This document shows, in pieces, positions 1 through 10,132 of a stretch of 64,000 nucleotides of DNA. The translations under genes and the position numbers were made by a program. The notes below the pieces were generated by a model that was not told the origin of the DNA, did no database searches, and worked only from the letters and a program-made list of their open reading frames with translations. Every line of letters begins with the position of its first letter. The stretch's first letter is position 1. Source of the DNA: CAVVYV01 sp963818205 (GTDB lineage Bacteria > Actinomycetota > Thermoleophilia > Solirubrobacterales > 70-9). Location of the stretch: assembly GCA_963818205.1 (NCBI GenBank), contig CAWFRG010000009.1, positions 62,001-126,000 of the forward strand, written 5' to 3'.

Positions 1-142
1 ATGCGGTCTGCGCCTGTGTGGGGCTCTGGCTCATGCGCTGGATTCGACGTTTGGAGATAGATCGTTCACGGCTCGGATGCCGTCCGGGCCGGGGTGGAGG
101 GTACGACTTTGACGGACCGCGAGGACCAGGGTTGTCAGGGGA

Positions 143-859
143 TTACGCCTTACGGATACTCCCCACGGTGATGCCGTTGGCATATTCGAACGGTGTGCCG
201 TAGGCAACACCCTCGAGATCGAGGCAGTCCGCCTCCTCCCACCTGTTGTCCGCCGAGATCCGCTTCAAGCACCGCCGCTCGGCGAAGGGGATACGACCCT
301 CGGACATGAACCGGTCCAACTCCGCGTTCCACCCGCGGGGCAGGGTCACGAACAGCTCGCCATCGTCCGTCAGATGGCTGCGCAGGTTGTCGACAGCGCG
401 CAGGAGCTTGAGTGGGTCACGTGGCTCAGGTGGGTCCCAGCCGACGTGCTCGAGGGTCGAGATTGAGACGATCAGGTCGTACTTGCCAGGTGGCGAGAAG
501 TCGACCACATCTTCGTTGATCACTCCCGGTACGCGCTCGTACTTATCGACCACCAGATGCCGCACCGGAAAGAAGTTCGAGAGAACGTTGCCGATTTCAA
601 GCGTCCTGGCAGGATCGGTCCACCGGACGCGATCCCAGGCGATGGGCAGCTCAACCGCGCGCTCGGACCGCCTCGCGGTCCTGTTCAGGGGCCAGAAGTA
701 GCGGTACTTTTCGCCGCCGAAGTCGAATGTGCAACTCGACCCCACAAGCCTGCACCCCCAGTGCAGGGCGGCTGGCGTCCACGTGTTGCAGACCGCGTTC
801 ACGGGCGGCCTCAGGAGCCGCCGGATTGGCGCGGGAATCTGTTCTGCCCTGTTCCTCAT
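143..859 (-). CDS. SAM-dependent methyltransferase-like protein
   Basis: Intact 238-residue frame. The middle has a class I methyltransferase layout: a poorly conserved nucleotide-binding strand near residues 85-105, then a strand and loop at about 128-140 (YDLIVSISTLEHVGW) of the kind that follows the SAM site, and a late strand DGELFVTLPRGW at about 168-179. It probably modifies a sugar or glycan made by the neighbouring glycosyltransferases, which is inference from context. It is the last gene of a minus-strand run (GT2, CgeB-like GT, methyltransferase, this gene). The start ATG at 859 follows the previous stop (924) by 64 bases. The usual glycine-rich motif I is not clear, so the substrate and even the activity are uncertain. 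Confidence 0.6.
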   Translation of the reverse strand: MRNRAEQIPAPIRRLLRPPVNAVCNTWTPAALHWGCRLVGSSCTFDFGGEKYRYFWPLNRTARRSERAVELPIAWDRVRWTDPARTLEIGNVLSNFFPVRHLVVDKYERVPGVINEDVVDFSPPGKYDLIVSISTLEHVGWDPPEPRDPLKLLRAVDNLRSHLTDDGELFVTLPRGWNAELDRFMSEGRIPFAERRCLKRISADNRWEEADCLDLEGVAYGTPFEYANGITVGSIRKA

Positions 860-923
860 TGGGCCAGTCGACTGTGACGTACCCGCCAGATCAGGTGGTC
901 GGTGAGCGGGAAGCCATCGCCGC

Positions 924-1712
924 CTAAGAGCTCGAAGCCATCATCAGCACGGTCGCATAGCTCCAGCGCTCGTCGATGGGCGTGCCGCGTTCCCTTCGGC
1001 GCCGTGACGACGGGGCCGGCCGCTGCCAGCGAAGCGCCCGGCGTACGTAGGGCCACGGGTTCACGAACTGGAGCGAGTAGACAAACGAATCGCCGAAGAA
1101 CTCCGCATGGCTCACGCCCAGTTGCTCGCAGATCGACTCGAGCTCGTCGCGTGTGAAGGGGACCTCGACGCCGAGTTTCCATCGCCCGGTCTTCTCGGCT
1201 AGCCACTTGGACACTCTGTAGGGCGCGTTCCGCGCGTTTGGGACCGAGACGAATGCGACGCCGCCGCCGGCGCGGAGCACGTCGAGGTGCGCTTGGAAGA
1301 TCTGGACTCGTTCGGCCCCGGTGAAGTGCTCGTTGAGGCCGAAAGACATGGCCACGTCGAATTGGTCCAGCAGCGCGTCGGGCAGGTGAAGGGCGTTCGC
1401 CTGAACGAAGTCCGCCTGGAGGTCATTTGCCTCGAAGAACTGGCGAGCACGCGCCAGGGCGAGATCCGAGTAGTCGAGCAGGGTCACGGAAGCGCCACGC
1501 TTCGCCATCACCCCCGCGTTTGTGCCAGCACCTGCGCCGATTTCGATCACCCGCAGCCGGTCGAAGCCACCGAAGCGCGCGCGGACACGCTGCTCGATGC
1601 GCTGCCATCGGATCGACAGCTCCTCTCGCGCGAGGTTGTCGCGGTGCTCGGCGGGACTCGTCTGCGCCGTCCAGATCTGATCCCAGAGCTCCGGAGTGTT
1701 GGGTTCCGTCAC
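924..1712 (-). CDS. Class I SAM-dependent methyltransferase
   Basis: 262 residues from the GTG at 1712. The SAM-binding motif I reads VIEIGAGAGTNAGV at about residues 53-66. An acidic strand end (VTLLDYSD) and the post-II motif FDVAMSFGLNEHFT follow, giving a complete Rossmann methyltransferase core. The frame is open farther upstream, but the GTG at 1712 overlaps the stop of the upstream CgeB-like gene by four bases (GTGA), which indicates translational coupling and fixes the start. It lies in the polysaccharide locus, so O- or N-methylation of a sugar is likely; the acceptor cannot be read from the sequence. Confidence 0.75.
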   Translation of the reverse strand: MTEPNTPELWDQIWTAQTSPAEHRDNLAREELSIRWQRIEQRVRARFGGFDRLRVIEIGAGAGTNAGVMAKRGASVTLLDYSDLALARARQFFEANDLQADFVQANALHLPDALLDQFDVAMSFGLNEHFTGAERVQIFQAHLDVLRAGGGVAFVSVPNARNAPYRVSKWLAEKTGRWKLGVEVPFTRDELESICEQLGVSHAEFFGDSFVYSLQFVNPWPYVRRALRWQRPAPSSRRRRERGTPIDERWSYATVLMMASSS

Positions 1713-2708
1713 CGGAGCCCGATTCTCTCGAAGATCTCGGCAAACCTGTGGTCGTAGGTGTGCTCGGCGCGCACACGCCGGTAGCCGGCCTCTGCGGCAG
1801 CGGCGCGCTCCTCCTCGTGCTCGAGCCACCAGCCGACCTGGCGCACCAGATCATCGGTGGACTCGAAGACCCCCATCTCCTCGCCCGGGGTCAGGTAGTC
1901 CTCCAGGTGAGGCACATGGTCCGTCAACAGGAAGCCGCCGCTGCCCGGGACCTCGAACGTCCGGCCCTTGATCTGGCTCTTGCGCGGCTCGTGGCGTCTG
2001 GCGCCTGACCAGGTTCGCGATCCGCGTGCGGATGCCCCGCGGCGGCGAGAAGGCGCGCCGAGAGGTTGAGGTTGATGCGGCTTGCCCCGAACACGCGCAC
2101 CATCTCGTCGTGCTCGATCCGGCCCTCCGGCCAGCCGAACCCCCAGCAGCGCACGTCGAATCCCTCGGCGCGCAGGCGCTCCACCGTCGCGGGCCGCTCG
2201 CCGTAGGACTGGCCGACGAAGGTGACGTCGTACTCGAGCTCGCGCCCCGTCCAGTCATACGCGTAGCGGTTGCAGGCCCACTGGGAGAGGATCACCTTCT
2301 CGTAGCCGATCGACGCGGTACTTGGGCAGTGAGTCGCGGTCGGTCGTGACCGACCAGTCGAAGGCTGGGGCGAAATGCCGGGTGAAGCGGTCGAAGCGCC
2401 AGTGGTCGTCGGTGAACCAGTTCACGGTCGGGCCGCCGGCCCGGCTCACGCGCTCGATCGTCTCCGGCTCGATCTCGTCCTCGAAGAGCACGAAGAAGGA
2501 GAGATCCGGCTTGGTCTCCGCGGCCACTGCCGGCAGGCGCTGCGATTCATCTCCCGCTTGCCGTGCTCCCGCTTCTCCGCCATGAAGTCGAAGGGACGAG
2601 CTCGTGGCCCATTCCCTCGAGCGCGCTCTTGAAGTTGACCTCCTCGAAGCTCGGGCCCCGGGCGGGGTCCCCGTAGTCGTCGGCCATCGCCACGTAGAGG
2701 ATCCGCAT
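1709..2708 (-). CDS. CgeB-like glycosyltransferase (frame interrupted)
   Basis: The protein begins MRILYVAMADDYGDPARGPS and is recovered piecewise from three frames, so at least three or four single-base indels interrupt it (near 2590, 2530, 2270 and 1925). Recognisable parts are a DUF3880-like N-terminal half (TVNWFTDDHWRFDRFTRHF), a central segment VTFVGQSYGERPATVERL with GASRINLNLS, and a C-terminal helix pair ending FAEIFERIGLR. This is the spore-maturation CgeB / glycosyltransferase family 1-like architecture, about 330 residues in total. The ATG at 2708 lies three bases after the GT2 stop. The breaks look like sequencing errors rather than decay, because every segment keeps good family similarity. 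Confidence 0.65.
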
Positions 2709-2711
2709 CGA

Positions 2712-3684
2712 CTAGGCCAGGCCCGCGCCCGACGCCGCCCGGCGCACTCTGGGGGCGAGGCTGCTCACCGTGCGGGCCACTCCCGGGATCGACATCGCCA
2801 GCGCGGCGGCCAGGGAGAACGGGCTGAAGCGCTGTCTCGAGCGACGGCGCGGAACGACCGGCGAGCCTCGCCGGACCGGCCCAGCGCCGCCCTGCAGTAT
2901 CCGATCATCAGCAGGTCGTGGGCGAGCGTCCTGCGCACCAGCTCGGGGTCGCCGGCCAGGTCCGCGTAGCGGGTGTGGATCAGGTGGTTCGTCTCCCAGA
3001 TGTCCAGCGCCCGGTAGGAGAGGTTGCCGCCGTGCTCGCGCAGCCGGACGACGAGCCGGGGGTCGAAGTAGAAGACCGCGTCCGCGGCCAGCGCCCGCAT
3101 CCAGAACTCGTAGTCCTCTCCGACCAGCGGCTCGTAGCCGCCGAGATCGAGGTAGAGCGAGCGGCGGACGACCGCGCTCGGATCGGCGATCAGGTTTCGC
3201 GCGGTACATCTGCGCCGCGAACCAGGCGCGCTCGAGGACCCCGGTCCGCTCGGGACGAACGTGGTCGCCCGTCGCCAGCCCGAACCGGCTGGCCGCGCCG
3301 AAGACCACGTCCACCTCGGCCGGTGCGCGTCGAGCACGTCCTGCTGCCACTCGAGCTTCTGCGGCTCCCAGACGTCATCGGCAGGGCAGAGGGCGACGAA
3401 CTCGCCCTTCGCCTCCCGAAACCCGGTGTCGAAGGCGCCGGGACAGCCGCGGTTCTCCTGCTGGATCAGGCGGACCCGCTCCCGATAGCGGCCGACGACC
3501 TCGACGGTCCCGTCGGTCGATCCGTCGTCGACCACGATCACCTCGAGGGGCGGCCGCGTCTGGGCCAGGACCGCGTCGAGCGCCTCGGCGATGTAGCGCT
3601 CCTCGTTATAGGCGGGGACGACGACGCTGATCGTCGGCGCCGCCGTCTGCCCGGGGAGCGCCGCTTGGTCTGGCCTGCATCCAT
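2712..3684 (-). CDS. Family 2 glycosyltransferase (frame interrupted)
   Basis: GT-A fold glycosyltransferase. The N-terminus has TISVVVPAYNEERYIAEAL, VIVVDDGSTDGTVEVV and the metal-binding-type segment ALCPADDVWEP; a second domain has GEDYEFWMRALA. Two compensating shifts bracket residues about 130-175 and another lies near the C-terminus, where the better frame ends SGAGLA. The ATG at 3684 is preferred: a -10-like TATGCT (3692-3697, minus strand) lies seven bases upstream, matching the leaderless pattern seen elsewhere. This start needs one more indel near 3655, and it removes an overlap with the divergent GT4 gene. It heads a four-gene minus-strand operon. Confidence 0.7.
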
Positions 3685-3740
3685 CCGCGAGAGCATAGGA
3701 AGGCGACTCGGAGCGCGCATCCGTGCGAACCTTGCGCTCC

Positions 3741-4877
3741 TTGAAGGTCGGCCTCAATCTGCTGCACCTCGTGCCCGGCGAGACCGGCGGCTCGGAGATC
3801 TACGCCAGGCGCCTGATCCCGGCGCTGCTCGACGACCGCCGACGACCTCGAGCTGGTGCTGTTCGCCTCGCGGGAGGGCGCTCCGTCCCTTCGTGACGAG
3901 CCCTGGGGCGGTCGGGTCTCGGTGGTCGAGCTGCCGGTGCGGGCCGCGAGCCGCGCCCGGCGGGTCCTCGCCGAGCAGACGCTGCTTCCGCGCGCCGCGC
4001 GCCGCGCCGGGGTCGATCTCCTGCACAACGCCTTCACCACCGCGCCCGCCCTGCCCGGCGTGCCCCAGGTGACCACGATCCACGACCTGATCTACAAGCG
4101 CTTCCCGGAGGCGCACGCCGGCGCCGCTCTCGCTCGGGATGAGGGCGCTGGTTCCGCTCGCCGCGAGGCGCTCGCGGCGGATCGATCGCGATCTCCGAGG
4201 CGACGAAGCGGGACGTGGTCGAGCTTCTCGGCGTCGACCCCGGCCGCATCGACGTGGTCTATCGAGGGCCCGGGTTCGCCGATCCGCCCGGGGCACCGGA
4301 GCCCGAGGACGCCCTCCGGAGCCGGCACTCGCTCGGCGACCGCCCCGATCGTCGCTCAGCGTCTCCGCGCACCGGCCGCACAAGAACCTCGAGCGCCTGA
4401 TCGACGCGATCGCGCGGATCGAGGAGCACGGCGGTGCTGGTGGTCCCCGGGTACGAGACCACCTGGGAGGAGGAGCTCCGGCAGCACGCGCGCCGCGCGG
4501 GAGCGGAGGAGCGGGTGCGGTTCCTGGGCTGGGTCTCCGACTCGGAGCTCGAGGGCCTCTACCGCGCCGCGACCTGCCTCGCCTTCCCCTCGCTCGCCGA
4601 GGGCTTCGGCCTGCCGGTGCTCGAGGCGATGATCCGGGGCCTTCCGGTCGCCTGCTCGGACGCCACCTCGCTGCCCGAGGTCGCCGGTCCCGCCGCCCTC
4701 TACTTCGACCCTCTGGACACCGGCGGCGATCGCGGAGGCGATCGCGCAGGCTGCTGCGCGATCGCGGCGCTTCGCGAGCGGCTCGCCGCGGCCGGGCGGG
4801 AGCGGGCGCGCAGGTTCACCTGGGAGAGGGCGGCCGCGGAAACGCTCGCCAGCTACGAGCGGGCCCTCGCCGCCTGA
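3741..4877 (+). CDS. Family 4 glycosyltransferase (frame interrupted)
   Basis: The N-terminus (KVGLNLLHLVPGETGGSEIY) is the typical beginning of a retaining GT4 enzyme. The C-terminal half holds the GT-B nucleotide-sugar site: VSAHRPHKNLERLIDAI, then LVVPGYETTWEEEL and the E-x7-E region FPSLAEGFGLPVLEAM. The frame changes near 3835, 4130, 4180, 4360 and 4430, so this is a heavily indel-damaged copy of one about 380-residue protein. TTG at 3741 gives the family-like start; TTG 3732 and GTG 3723 are in-frame alternatives. It is transcribed alone, divergent from the GT2 gene and convergent with the next GT4, whose 3' end it overlaps. Confidence 0.65.
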
Positions 4878-5961
4878 GCCGCGGATTCGAGCGCCGGCGA
4901 CGACCTGGTCGGGCCCGAAGCGCCGAGCGAGCTCCGCCGGGTCCGCCGCGCGGCTGCGGGAGGCTCCCGGATAACGGTCGGCGAGGTCGTCCGGGTCTCG
5001 CGTAAGCGGGCGACCGGGAGGCCCTCGTAGTCGCTCCGACCAGAGCTGGCTCGCGGACGACCACCGGGACGCCGTGAGCGAGCGCCTCGATGATCACCGT
5101 CGGCTGAGCCTCGTTGCCGGTCGAGGGAACCACGAGCAGCGTCGATCGAGGCGAGGAAGCCCGGCACGTCCTCGACCTCCCCGAGCAGCCGGACGCGATC
5201 GCCGAGTCCCGAGCCCCGCGACTCGCCGTTCGACGACCGTCGCATGTAGGCGGAATCCTGGAGGAGCCGCCGCACCAGCAGCTCCGCCCACAGGGGACGG
5301 ACGCGATCCGCCGCCAGCTCCTCGACGAGCTCGGCGATCCCCTTCTCCGGGATCATCCGCGCGAGCACCCCCAGCTGCCGGTTCGCCGATCGGGGCGGGA
5401 GTCCGCTCGCCGCGCGGCGGCCTGCGCGGAAGTAATCGGCCGGGAGGAAGTTGTTCACCTTGGCCACCGGCACGCCGGGTAGCCGCCGACGGTATTCGGC
5501 GGCGGCGTTGGCGCCGATCGCCATCACCGCACCGAAGCGCCTGTAGGCGAAGCGTGCGGAGGGCCGCCGCGCGCTGTCCTGCTCGTGGATCAGGTTGACC
5601 ACGGGGGGGACGCTCGCCGAGAGCGCGGGAGGCGGCGTAGAGATAGGCCTGCGCGACGTGGGTGGTTGCCGACGACGACCGCGTTCGGTCCCGAGGGCTC
5701 GCAGCAGTCGGCGGGTTCGGATCACCGCCGCCGCGACCGACGGCAGCCACCAGGGGACGAGCGCCGGGTATCGCTCGTCCATCACCTCTATTCCCGGCCT
5801 GGCGGCACCACTCGCCCAGCGCGCTGGTCGGCGGGCAGCCGACCCGGGTGGTCAGTCCGCGGTCGGCGAAGCTCCCGGACGAGCCGCAGCGCGAACCGCT
5901 GGCCCCCGCCGGCGATGTCCCCATGGTCGAGCAGCAGGATCTCGTCGGACCCCCGCGGCAA
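4853..5961 (-). CDS. Family 4 glycosyltransferase (frame interrupted)
   Basis: The best-preserved stretch covers the acceptor-to-donor hinge: VVNLIHEQDSARRPS, FGAVMAIGANAAAEYRRRLP, VAKVNNFLPADYF, then LGVLARMIPEKGIAELVEEL and GDRVRLLGEVEDVPGFLASI, all typical of GT4 enzymes. The N-terminus (DEILLLDHGDIAGGGQRF) is in another frame; the C-terminal third, including a PTVIIEALAHGVPVVV segment, is in a third. The TTG at 5961 just downstream of the DUF2142 stop is the likely start but is uncertain. It ends the minus-strand operon GT2 / exported protein / DUF2142 / GT4. The exact stop is uncertain because of the shifts; 4853 is the outer bound. Confidence 0.6.
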
Positions 5962-5965
5962 CGAC

Positions 5966-7643
5966 TCAGCCGTGGAAGCGGGTCAGGGTGAGAAGCATCG
6001 CGGCCGCGGTGTGGGCGATCGCGATCGAGACGAGGATGACTCCGACGGCCGGCCCGTAGCGCCGGCCCGCGCCGCGGGCGGCGAGCGCCACCAGGGCCCC
6101 GTAGAGTGCGAGCAGCGGGAAGAGATAGCGCGGCTGCTCGTAGCCGAGGGCGCCGCCGATCCGGGCGATATAGCTCGTTCCCGCCGATCAGCACCAGCAG
6201 CCCGCCGGCCAGCGCCAGGTAGGTGACGAGCTCCGCGAGCCTGGACCGGAGCGGCGTTCCACCGCGAGACCAGCTCCCGGGCGCCGAGAGCAACGAGCCC
6301 CAGTGCGATCACCAGCGCCAAGGTGTAGACCCACCTGCTGAACCCGTATTCGAGCCAACCGAACTGCCCGATGAACCCGTTGAACCAGGTCTCGCGAAGC
6401 TGATAGGCGTCGAAGATCGGGTCCATCGATGGAAGTCGGGGCAGATAGAACTGCCACATGTAGTCGAAGGCGCCGCCGAAGGTGGCAGATGCCTTCTCCT
6501 CCTCCCCTGGAACCGGGATACCGTCGGCCCCTGAACGCCGCCCGACCCGAAATAGTGGCCCCGGTCCCAGACCGTTGAGTTGAGAAGCGCGTAGATCGCG
6601 AGCGGCACGACGACCACCGCGACCGCCGCGAGAGCGCCGCGGATCGCCTCGCGGCGTCGCTCGCGGCCAGCGCTGATCACGAGCGCCAGCAACCCGACCG
6701 CAATGCCCGGCGCAAGGCCGAGCATGTTGTACTTCGCGAGGATGCCGATCGAGGCGAAGGAACCGATCGCGACTCCGCGCCGGAGGGTCAGCCCTCGCCG
6801 GAAGGCGAGGGCGAGCGCGAAGAAGGTCCCAGCCGAAGTCAAGCACAGCACCGTGTCGGGGGTCACGCCGCTGGCGGTGAAGCCGAACATCGGCTGAAAG
6901 GCGACGGCCAGGGCCCCCACCGTCCACGCCCATGGCGTGCTCGGCAGGAGCTCTCGCAGGAAGAGGAAGACGAACAGCACGGTCACGGCGGCGAGCAGGG
7001 CCGAGAGGAGGCGCATTGCATGGATCCGGTCGTGAAGGGTCGTCGAAGGCGAGAGGCGGTAGACGGCCGCGGCCGCCGCGTAGTAGAGCGGCGGGTTGTT
7101 GGTATCCGTGGTGTAGCCGCCTTCGCTCAGCCGGTCGGCCGGAGCATCGACGCTGCGCACGAGCCGCTGGTGGGCGGACCACGTCCCGGGGACGCGGATG
7201 TCTTTCCGGCGACGCACTTCCCGCCAGCGCACCGCGTCCACGAGGCGGCTCTCCTCCTGGGAGAAGTGCGGGATGTCGAATCTTCCCGTCGGCGGCTTCC
7301 CGCTCTCCGCTATGTACTGGGCGTAGGCCACATGTCCCGGCTCGTCCGGCACATGAAAGAGGGGAATGATCAGGCCCCAGGCGATCCCGTTGAGCAGCGC
7401 TACTCCGGAGCACACCCAGGCCGCCGTCGGCAACCGTGTCCCGCGTCTTCGGGCCGGGCGCCGCCTGCGGGCCGGCCGCCTCCTCTGGGCCGTCATCTCC
7501 TCCGTCGGGCGGCGGAGCTCCCTCGTGTCCACCGCCGCCAGGCGCTCCCGCCTCTCGGCTTGCGCCCGCCCCCGCTCGCTACTGTCCACCGGTTTCCGCG
7601 CGCGCTCCCCTCTATCTGGCGGCCTCCGCCCACGCTCCGTCAT
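5966..7643 (-). CDS. DUF2142-type polytopic membrane protein
   Basis: About 555 residues once three indels (near 6525, 6255 and 6165) are bridged; it ends LLTLTRFHG. The N-terminus is basic, followed by a membrane segment and the family signature HVPDEPGHVAYAQYIAESG, with a periplasmic-type loop and then roughly ten hydrophobic segments. DUF2142 proteins resemble GT39/ArnT-class glycosyltransferases that use lipid-linked sugars, but their chemistry is mostly unproven. The start at 7643 overlaps the upstream stop by four bases (ATGA). Its operon partner encodes a dolichol-phosphate-mannose-synthase-like GT2, consistent with a lipid-sugar donor route in the membrane. Confidence 0.75.
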
Positions 7644-8288
7644 GTCCGCCTCCCCGGCAGGGTCACCACGGACCAGAGCGCGAGAACCGCGGATGAGGCC
7701 GCGAACAGGGCCGCCACCAACAGCGACCAGCCGCCGGTCGCGCCAGTCTGGGCGTTGGCGTAGCGGTCGGCGATCGTGCCCGTCCGCGCGACCCAGCTCG
7801 AGGAACCCGGCCTGAGGAAGATCGCGCTGGCGACGCCCTGCTTCTCAGACTCCCTCCCCTTGGGCTCCCCGGCGACCCTCTTGTCTTCCCCCGCAATGAC
7901 GATCTGCCCTGGCCCGGGATTCGACAGGCAAAGGCTCGCAGGGTGAACCGCCCGCGTCTTCGGGCTCAGCTTGACTACGTTTTCCCCGAGCTTCACCCCG
8001 TGCACGCCGCCGGACCTGATGGAGCCGGCCGCGTCGACGATCCCGACTTGCAGGGCGCGGGCTCCGCCGGTGATCAAGGTGACGAGGATTCGCACTCGAT
8101 CGGCACCCGGCGGAACGCGAGAGATCGTCTGACACCGCTGGGACTCGCTGCTCTCCCAGGCCGTCGGTATCGACGGGCTCCACCGTGTTGGTCCCGGCGA
8201 CGACGGGGCGTGAGCTGAGTGAGAAGGCTGAGATCGCAGCTGCAATCAGGATCGCTCCCGCTGCAGCGGCGGCCAGGCGCGACCGCAT
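7640..8288 (-). CDS. Membrane-anchored exported protein of unknown function
   Basis: N-terminal signal/anchor (MRSRLAAAAAGAILIAAAIS), an extracytoplasmic beta-rich middle (RVRILVTLITGGARALQVGI, LCLSNPGPGQIVIAGEDKR), and a second membrane segment near the C-terminus before LPGRRT. One indel near 8110 separates the N-terminal frame from the rest, about 215 residues in all. I do not recognise a family. Its position between a lipid-sugar-type GT2 and the DUF2142 protein, with a four-base overlap to the latter and only three bases after the former, suggests an accessory subunit of that membrane glycosylation system. Confidence 0.55.
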
Positions 8289-8291
8289 TCC

Positions 8292-9471
8292 CTACTCGGG
8301 GCGGCGCAGGCCGAGGATGCTGAGCAGGAACGAGGTGAAGAACACCTGCACGCCCACCGTGATCAGCGTTGCGGCGAGCACCGCGAGCCGTTGCTCGGCC
8401 AAGCTGCCGAAGCCTCGGTCCACCCATTCCCAGACCAGAACGCCCCCGAGGGCGATGCCGGCGAGGGATCACGGCCCCCCCGAGGAGCAGGCCATGCTCG
8501 AGCCTGAACCGGCTGCGCATTCGATCGAACCAGATGTCCCGCTCACCCATGAAGTAGGCGCCGTAGGCGTGCGCGCACAGACCCAGGGCGATCACCTGGG
8601 TCCCGACGATCAGGAGCAGCGCCCCGCCGATCATCGCGTGGATATCCCACGCGCGCCCGAACAGGGAGATGTCGGGCAAGCACGCCGATCACCACCAGCC
8701 CTCCGAGCTACCGCCATCATCGCGCCCGGGACGATGAAGAGGAAGGTTGGGCCGGTGGACCAGCAGGAATCGCAGATGCCGCCAGCCGTCGCTCCAGGTC
8801 GAGAGCTTTGATTCCCCCTGCCGCGGGCGGTACTCGATCGGGAACTGGCGGATGTCCAGGTCGAGCTTCGCCGCCCGGATCACCATCTCGGAGGCGAGCT
8901 CCATGCCGGTGGTGCGGAGGGCGAGCTGGGGGAGGACCTCGCGGCGGACCGCACGCATGCCGCAGTGGGCGTCCCTGACCTCGGTGCCGAAGAGCTGGTT
9001 GAGCAGCCCGGTGAGCACGGGGTTGCCGACGTGGCGGTGAAGCCAGGGCATTGCGCCGGGATGGATCCGCTGCATGCGATTCCCGAGCACCAGATCGCCC
9101 CCGTCCTCGAGGGCCTCGACGAAGCGAGGCAGCTCGGCGGCGTCGTAGGTGAGGTCGGCGTCGAGCATGACGATGTAGCGGCCCCGCGCCGCGCCCAGGC
9201 CCGCGAGATAGGCGTTCCCGTACCCGTGGCGGGGCTCGGTGACGACCCGGGCGCCCGCGGCTGCGGCGAGCTCGCCGCTGCCGTCGATCGAGCCGTTGTC
9301 GACCACCACCACCTCGCCTTCGTAGTCGCCGGCGGCGAGGGCGTCTCGCGCCGCCTCGACGCAGGCTGCGATCGACCGCGCCTCGTCGAGACACGGGATC
9401 ACCACCGAGACCTCGAGGGTCGTGGATCGGGCGGGCTGCTCAGGTATGCCGGTTGTCGTGGTGCCGCTCAT
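8292..9471 (-). CDS. Dolichol-phosphate-mannose-synthase-like GT2
   Basis: GT-A domain with VSVVIPCLDEARSIAACVEA, VVVVDNGSIDGSGELA and the catalytic-type DADLTYDAAELPRFVEAL; later GTEVRDAHCGMRAVRRE and YRPRQGESKLSTWSDGWRHL, which is the hallmark of polyprenyl-phosphate glycosyltransferases of the DPM1/GtrB group. Two hydrophobic helices follow in the C-terminal 110 residues and the protein ends ILGLRRPE. Indels near 8680 and 8480 change frame. ATG 9471 is preferred over the in-frame TTG 9477. It probably makes a lipid-phosphate sugar used by the DUF2142 protein downstream. A -10-like TAGACT lies 18 bases upstream in the divergent promoter shared with the next gene. Confidence 0.75.
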
Positions 9472-9533
9472 GGCCAAGTTCAGCGCATCAGTCTAGGCGC
9501 CGCTCCGAACCGGCGCGGAGATACATTGCCGCG
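9472..9533. promoter_or_regulatory. Divergent promoter region
   Basis: Sixty-two bases between two divergent starts. On the plus strand TACATT (9522-9527) lies six bases before the ATG at 9534 with no ribosome-binding site, so that transcript should begin at or next to the start codon. On the minus strand a TAGACT box lies 18 bases before ATG 9471. The plus-strand part is closely similar to the segment just before 12375. Confidence 0.5.
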
Positions 9534-10097
9534 ATGAGTGAGTCGAATCTGGGGCATTGCAAGCTGTGCGACCTGCCGGACTTCGCGGACCCTGAGATTT
9601 CCGCTCTGATTCGGGACGTCTACGCCGCCGACCGCGACCACTTCGGCGATCCCGACTTCCCCGCCGGAAGGGAACACCGAAAGTACTGGGAGGTGGCGAT
9701 GACGCTCCGCGCTTTCCGCGACTTCGGGGCGCTCCACGAGGGCGCCGAGGTGCTCGGGGTCGGGGCAGATCATGAGGCCACGATCTACTGGCTGACGCGG
9801 CACGTGGGGACCGTCGTCGCCACCGATCTTTACGAGACCGAGGACGTCTGGTCGGAGAGGTACTCCGACATCGAGTCGGGGCGCGGGGGCTGGAGCCAGT
9901 ACCCACATATCGTCCTCCGCGACGGCGACTACCTGTGGACCAGCGTGCTCGTCGCGCTGATCAAGTCGAGGCTGCCGGCCTTGGAGTGGAGGCGCCGCGC
10001 CCCCAAGCTGCCGCCGCGCGCTCGCTGCGGCAGTGGCTGGGTAAGCGGCGCCTACCCGGTCGTCTCCCGGCTTAGGAAGCTCCGCAAGTCTCGCTGA
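9534..10097 (+). CDS. Methyltransferase paralogue lacking its catalytic core
   Basis: 187 residues, a shortened copy of the 328-residue protein at 12375. Both begin with a CxxC head (HCKLCDLPDFADPE here), share EVLGVGADHEATIYWL and TDLYETEDVW, and share the C-terminal YLWTSVLVALIKSRL and EWRRRAPKLPPR. About 125-130 residues are missing between TDLYETEDVW and the QYPHIVLRDG segment; these contain the post-SAM motif and the LRPGG strand of the longer copy. The junction is in frame, so the ORF stays open, but methyl transfer is unlikely. It could be a decaying duplicate, a regulatory or scaffold protein, or an assembly collapse. Confidence 0.7.
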   Translation: MSESNLGHCKLCDLPDFADPEISALIRDVYAADRDHFGDPDFPAGREHRKYWEVAMTLRAFRDFGALHEGAEVLGVGADHEATIYWLTRHVGTVVATDLYETEDVWSERYSDIESGRGGWSQYPHIVLRDGDYLWTSVLVALIKSRLPALEWRRRAPKLPPRARCGSGWVSGAYPVVSRLRKLRKSR

Positions 10098-10132
10098 TCG
10101 TCACCCGTGACGGTCGAAGAGCTGCCTGCGGA

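Noticed and set aside
1..142. Short open frames at the left edge of the window
   Set aside because: No start context or similarity that I can support; the stretch is left unassigned.
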